NCBI GenBank assembly: GCA_963804005.1
Contig: CAWDOP010000018.1
Location: forward strand, 62,001-126,000
DNA from: JAGXRK01 sp963804005
Lineage (GTDB): Bacteria > Bacteroidota > Ignavibacteria > Ignavibacteriales > Ignavibacteriaceae
Length of the DNA: 64,000 nucleotides
Direction: 5' to 3'
Part shown: piece after piece, positions 63,685 to 64,000 of the stretch
Layout: every line of letters begins with the position of its first letter
Numbering within the stretch: the stretch's first letter is position 1
The notes under the pieces: model-generated
What the model saw: only the letters and a program-made list of their open reading frames with translations
Database searches by the model: none
Told to the model about the DNA's origin: nothing
Program-made: the position numbers and the translations under genes

Positions 63685-64000
63685 CTAAGCGGTTTTTTCC
63701 AGCACAACTGCTGTTCCGTAACATAATACTTCTGTTACACCGCTCATCATTTCAGTTGTGTCGTATCTGATTCCAATTACAGCATTGGCACCAATCTGTC
63801 GTGCGTGTTCAACCATCATATCAAATGCTTCTGAACGGGATTTTTCACAAAGCTCTGTAAACAAAGAAATGTTTCCGCCAAAGATTGTTTGTATTCCTGC
63901 GCCGATAGTGCCAAAGATAGAACGCGAACGAACAGTAATTCCGCGCACAACACCAAGCTGCTTAACAACTTTAAATCCTTCAATTGTAAAAGTTGTCGTT
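63685..64000 (-). CDS. YbjQ/heavy-metal-binding domain protein, start beyond window
   Basis: A short cytoplasmic YbjQ-family protein (usually about 105 residues). GVVRGITVRSRSIFGTIGAG and the end GANAVIGIRYDTTEMMSG are diagnostic. The reading frame continues with FTIEGFKVVKQL up to the window edge and has no proper start before it, so the first few codons lie outside. An internal ATG at 63948 would drop the first strand of the fold. Function in the cell is unknown. Confidence 0.87.
   Translation of the reverse strand, partial: TTTFTIEGFKVVKQLGVVRGITVRSRSIFGTIGAGIQTIFGGNISLFTELCEKSRSEAFDMMVEHARQIGANAVIGIRYDTTEMMSGVTEVLCYGTAVVLEKTA

Overview
The window looks like chromosome of a member of the Ignavibacteria / Bacteroidota-Chlorobi lineage. 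It is AT-rich, with many lipoproteins and outer-membrane barrels, a TonB-dependent receptor, PorV-family proteins, and a type IX secretion sorting domain of the NYPNPFNPST kind. Shine-Dalgarno sites are weak and ATG, GTG and TTG starts are mixed. No virus, plasmid or rRNA operon is seen. This assignment rests on protein style, not on a marker-gene tree.

Layout. 0-11.3 kb (+): TonB receptor, beta-propeller phytase, tagaturonate epimerase (UxaE), an ABM-domain protein, a PHP-domain protein, an SDR of the fructuronate reductase type, a PfkB sugar kinase, a LarA-family nickel epimerase and 6-phosphogluconate dehydrogenase, ended by a terminator facing a tRNA-Ser(TGA). 11.6-12.5 kb: HisN-like phosphatase. 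12.5-15.6 kb (-): an ExbB/MotA/GldL-like plus GldM-like pair with an outer-membrane protein. 16-22.9 kb: GH13 hydrolase, TlpA, response regulator, PorV-like protein, PflA-like radical SAM enzyme, DUF1684 lipoprotein, MsrA. 23-28 kb (-): envelope coiled-coil proteins, small membrane proteins, a saccharopine dehydrogenase remnant, a haem-binding-domain protein and a 54-residue Cys protein coupled to transketolase. 30-42.6 kb: ChbG-like deacetylase, DPP-IV-like peptidase, B12/radical SAM protein, two-component system, PagL-like barrel, M19 dipeptidase, a T9SS cargo protein, LOG-family protein, YceI. 42.8-46.6 kb: LhgO, a candidate restriction-modification pair, a lipoprotein. 46.8-53.4 kb: beta-CASP nuclease, citrate synthase, zinc peptidase, exported MEMO-like protein. 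53.5-58.3 kb: accessory stretch with an HNH nuclease, a membrane protein, a VapBC-type pair, a racemase broken by a tandem duplication, and an RRM protein. 58.5-64 kb: serine hydrolase, S46 peptidase, MFS transporter, and a YbjQ gene cut by the window edge.

Main result. The 4.1-11.3 kb genes read as a route that does not use the usual mannonate dehydratase and KDG/Entner-Doudoroff steps. In order: tagaturonate to fructuronate (UxaE), to mannonate (SDR), to gluconate (LarA-family 2-epimerase), to 6-phosphogluconate (PfkB kinase), to ribulose-5-phosphate plus CO2 (Gnd). No dehydratase or KDPG aldolase lies in the cluster. The phytase 34 bp upstream of uxaE suggests that phytate-derived inositol, which some bacteria convert to tagaturonate, could be one feed. 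This is inferred from families and gene order and has not been measured.

Smaller-scale signals are a three-copy hairpin repeat family with a conserved G/A mismatch and compensated stems; a 23-bp dispersed repeat that also forms part of the msrA leader; and two tandem duplications at gene 3' ends, one in frame (yceI) and one that has replaced the native C-terminus of an Asp/Glu-racemase-family gene.
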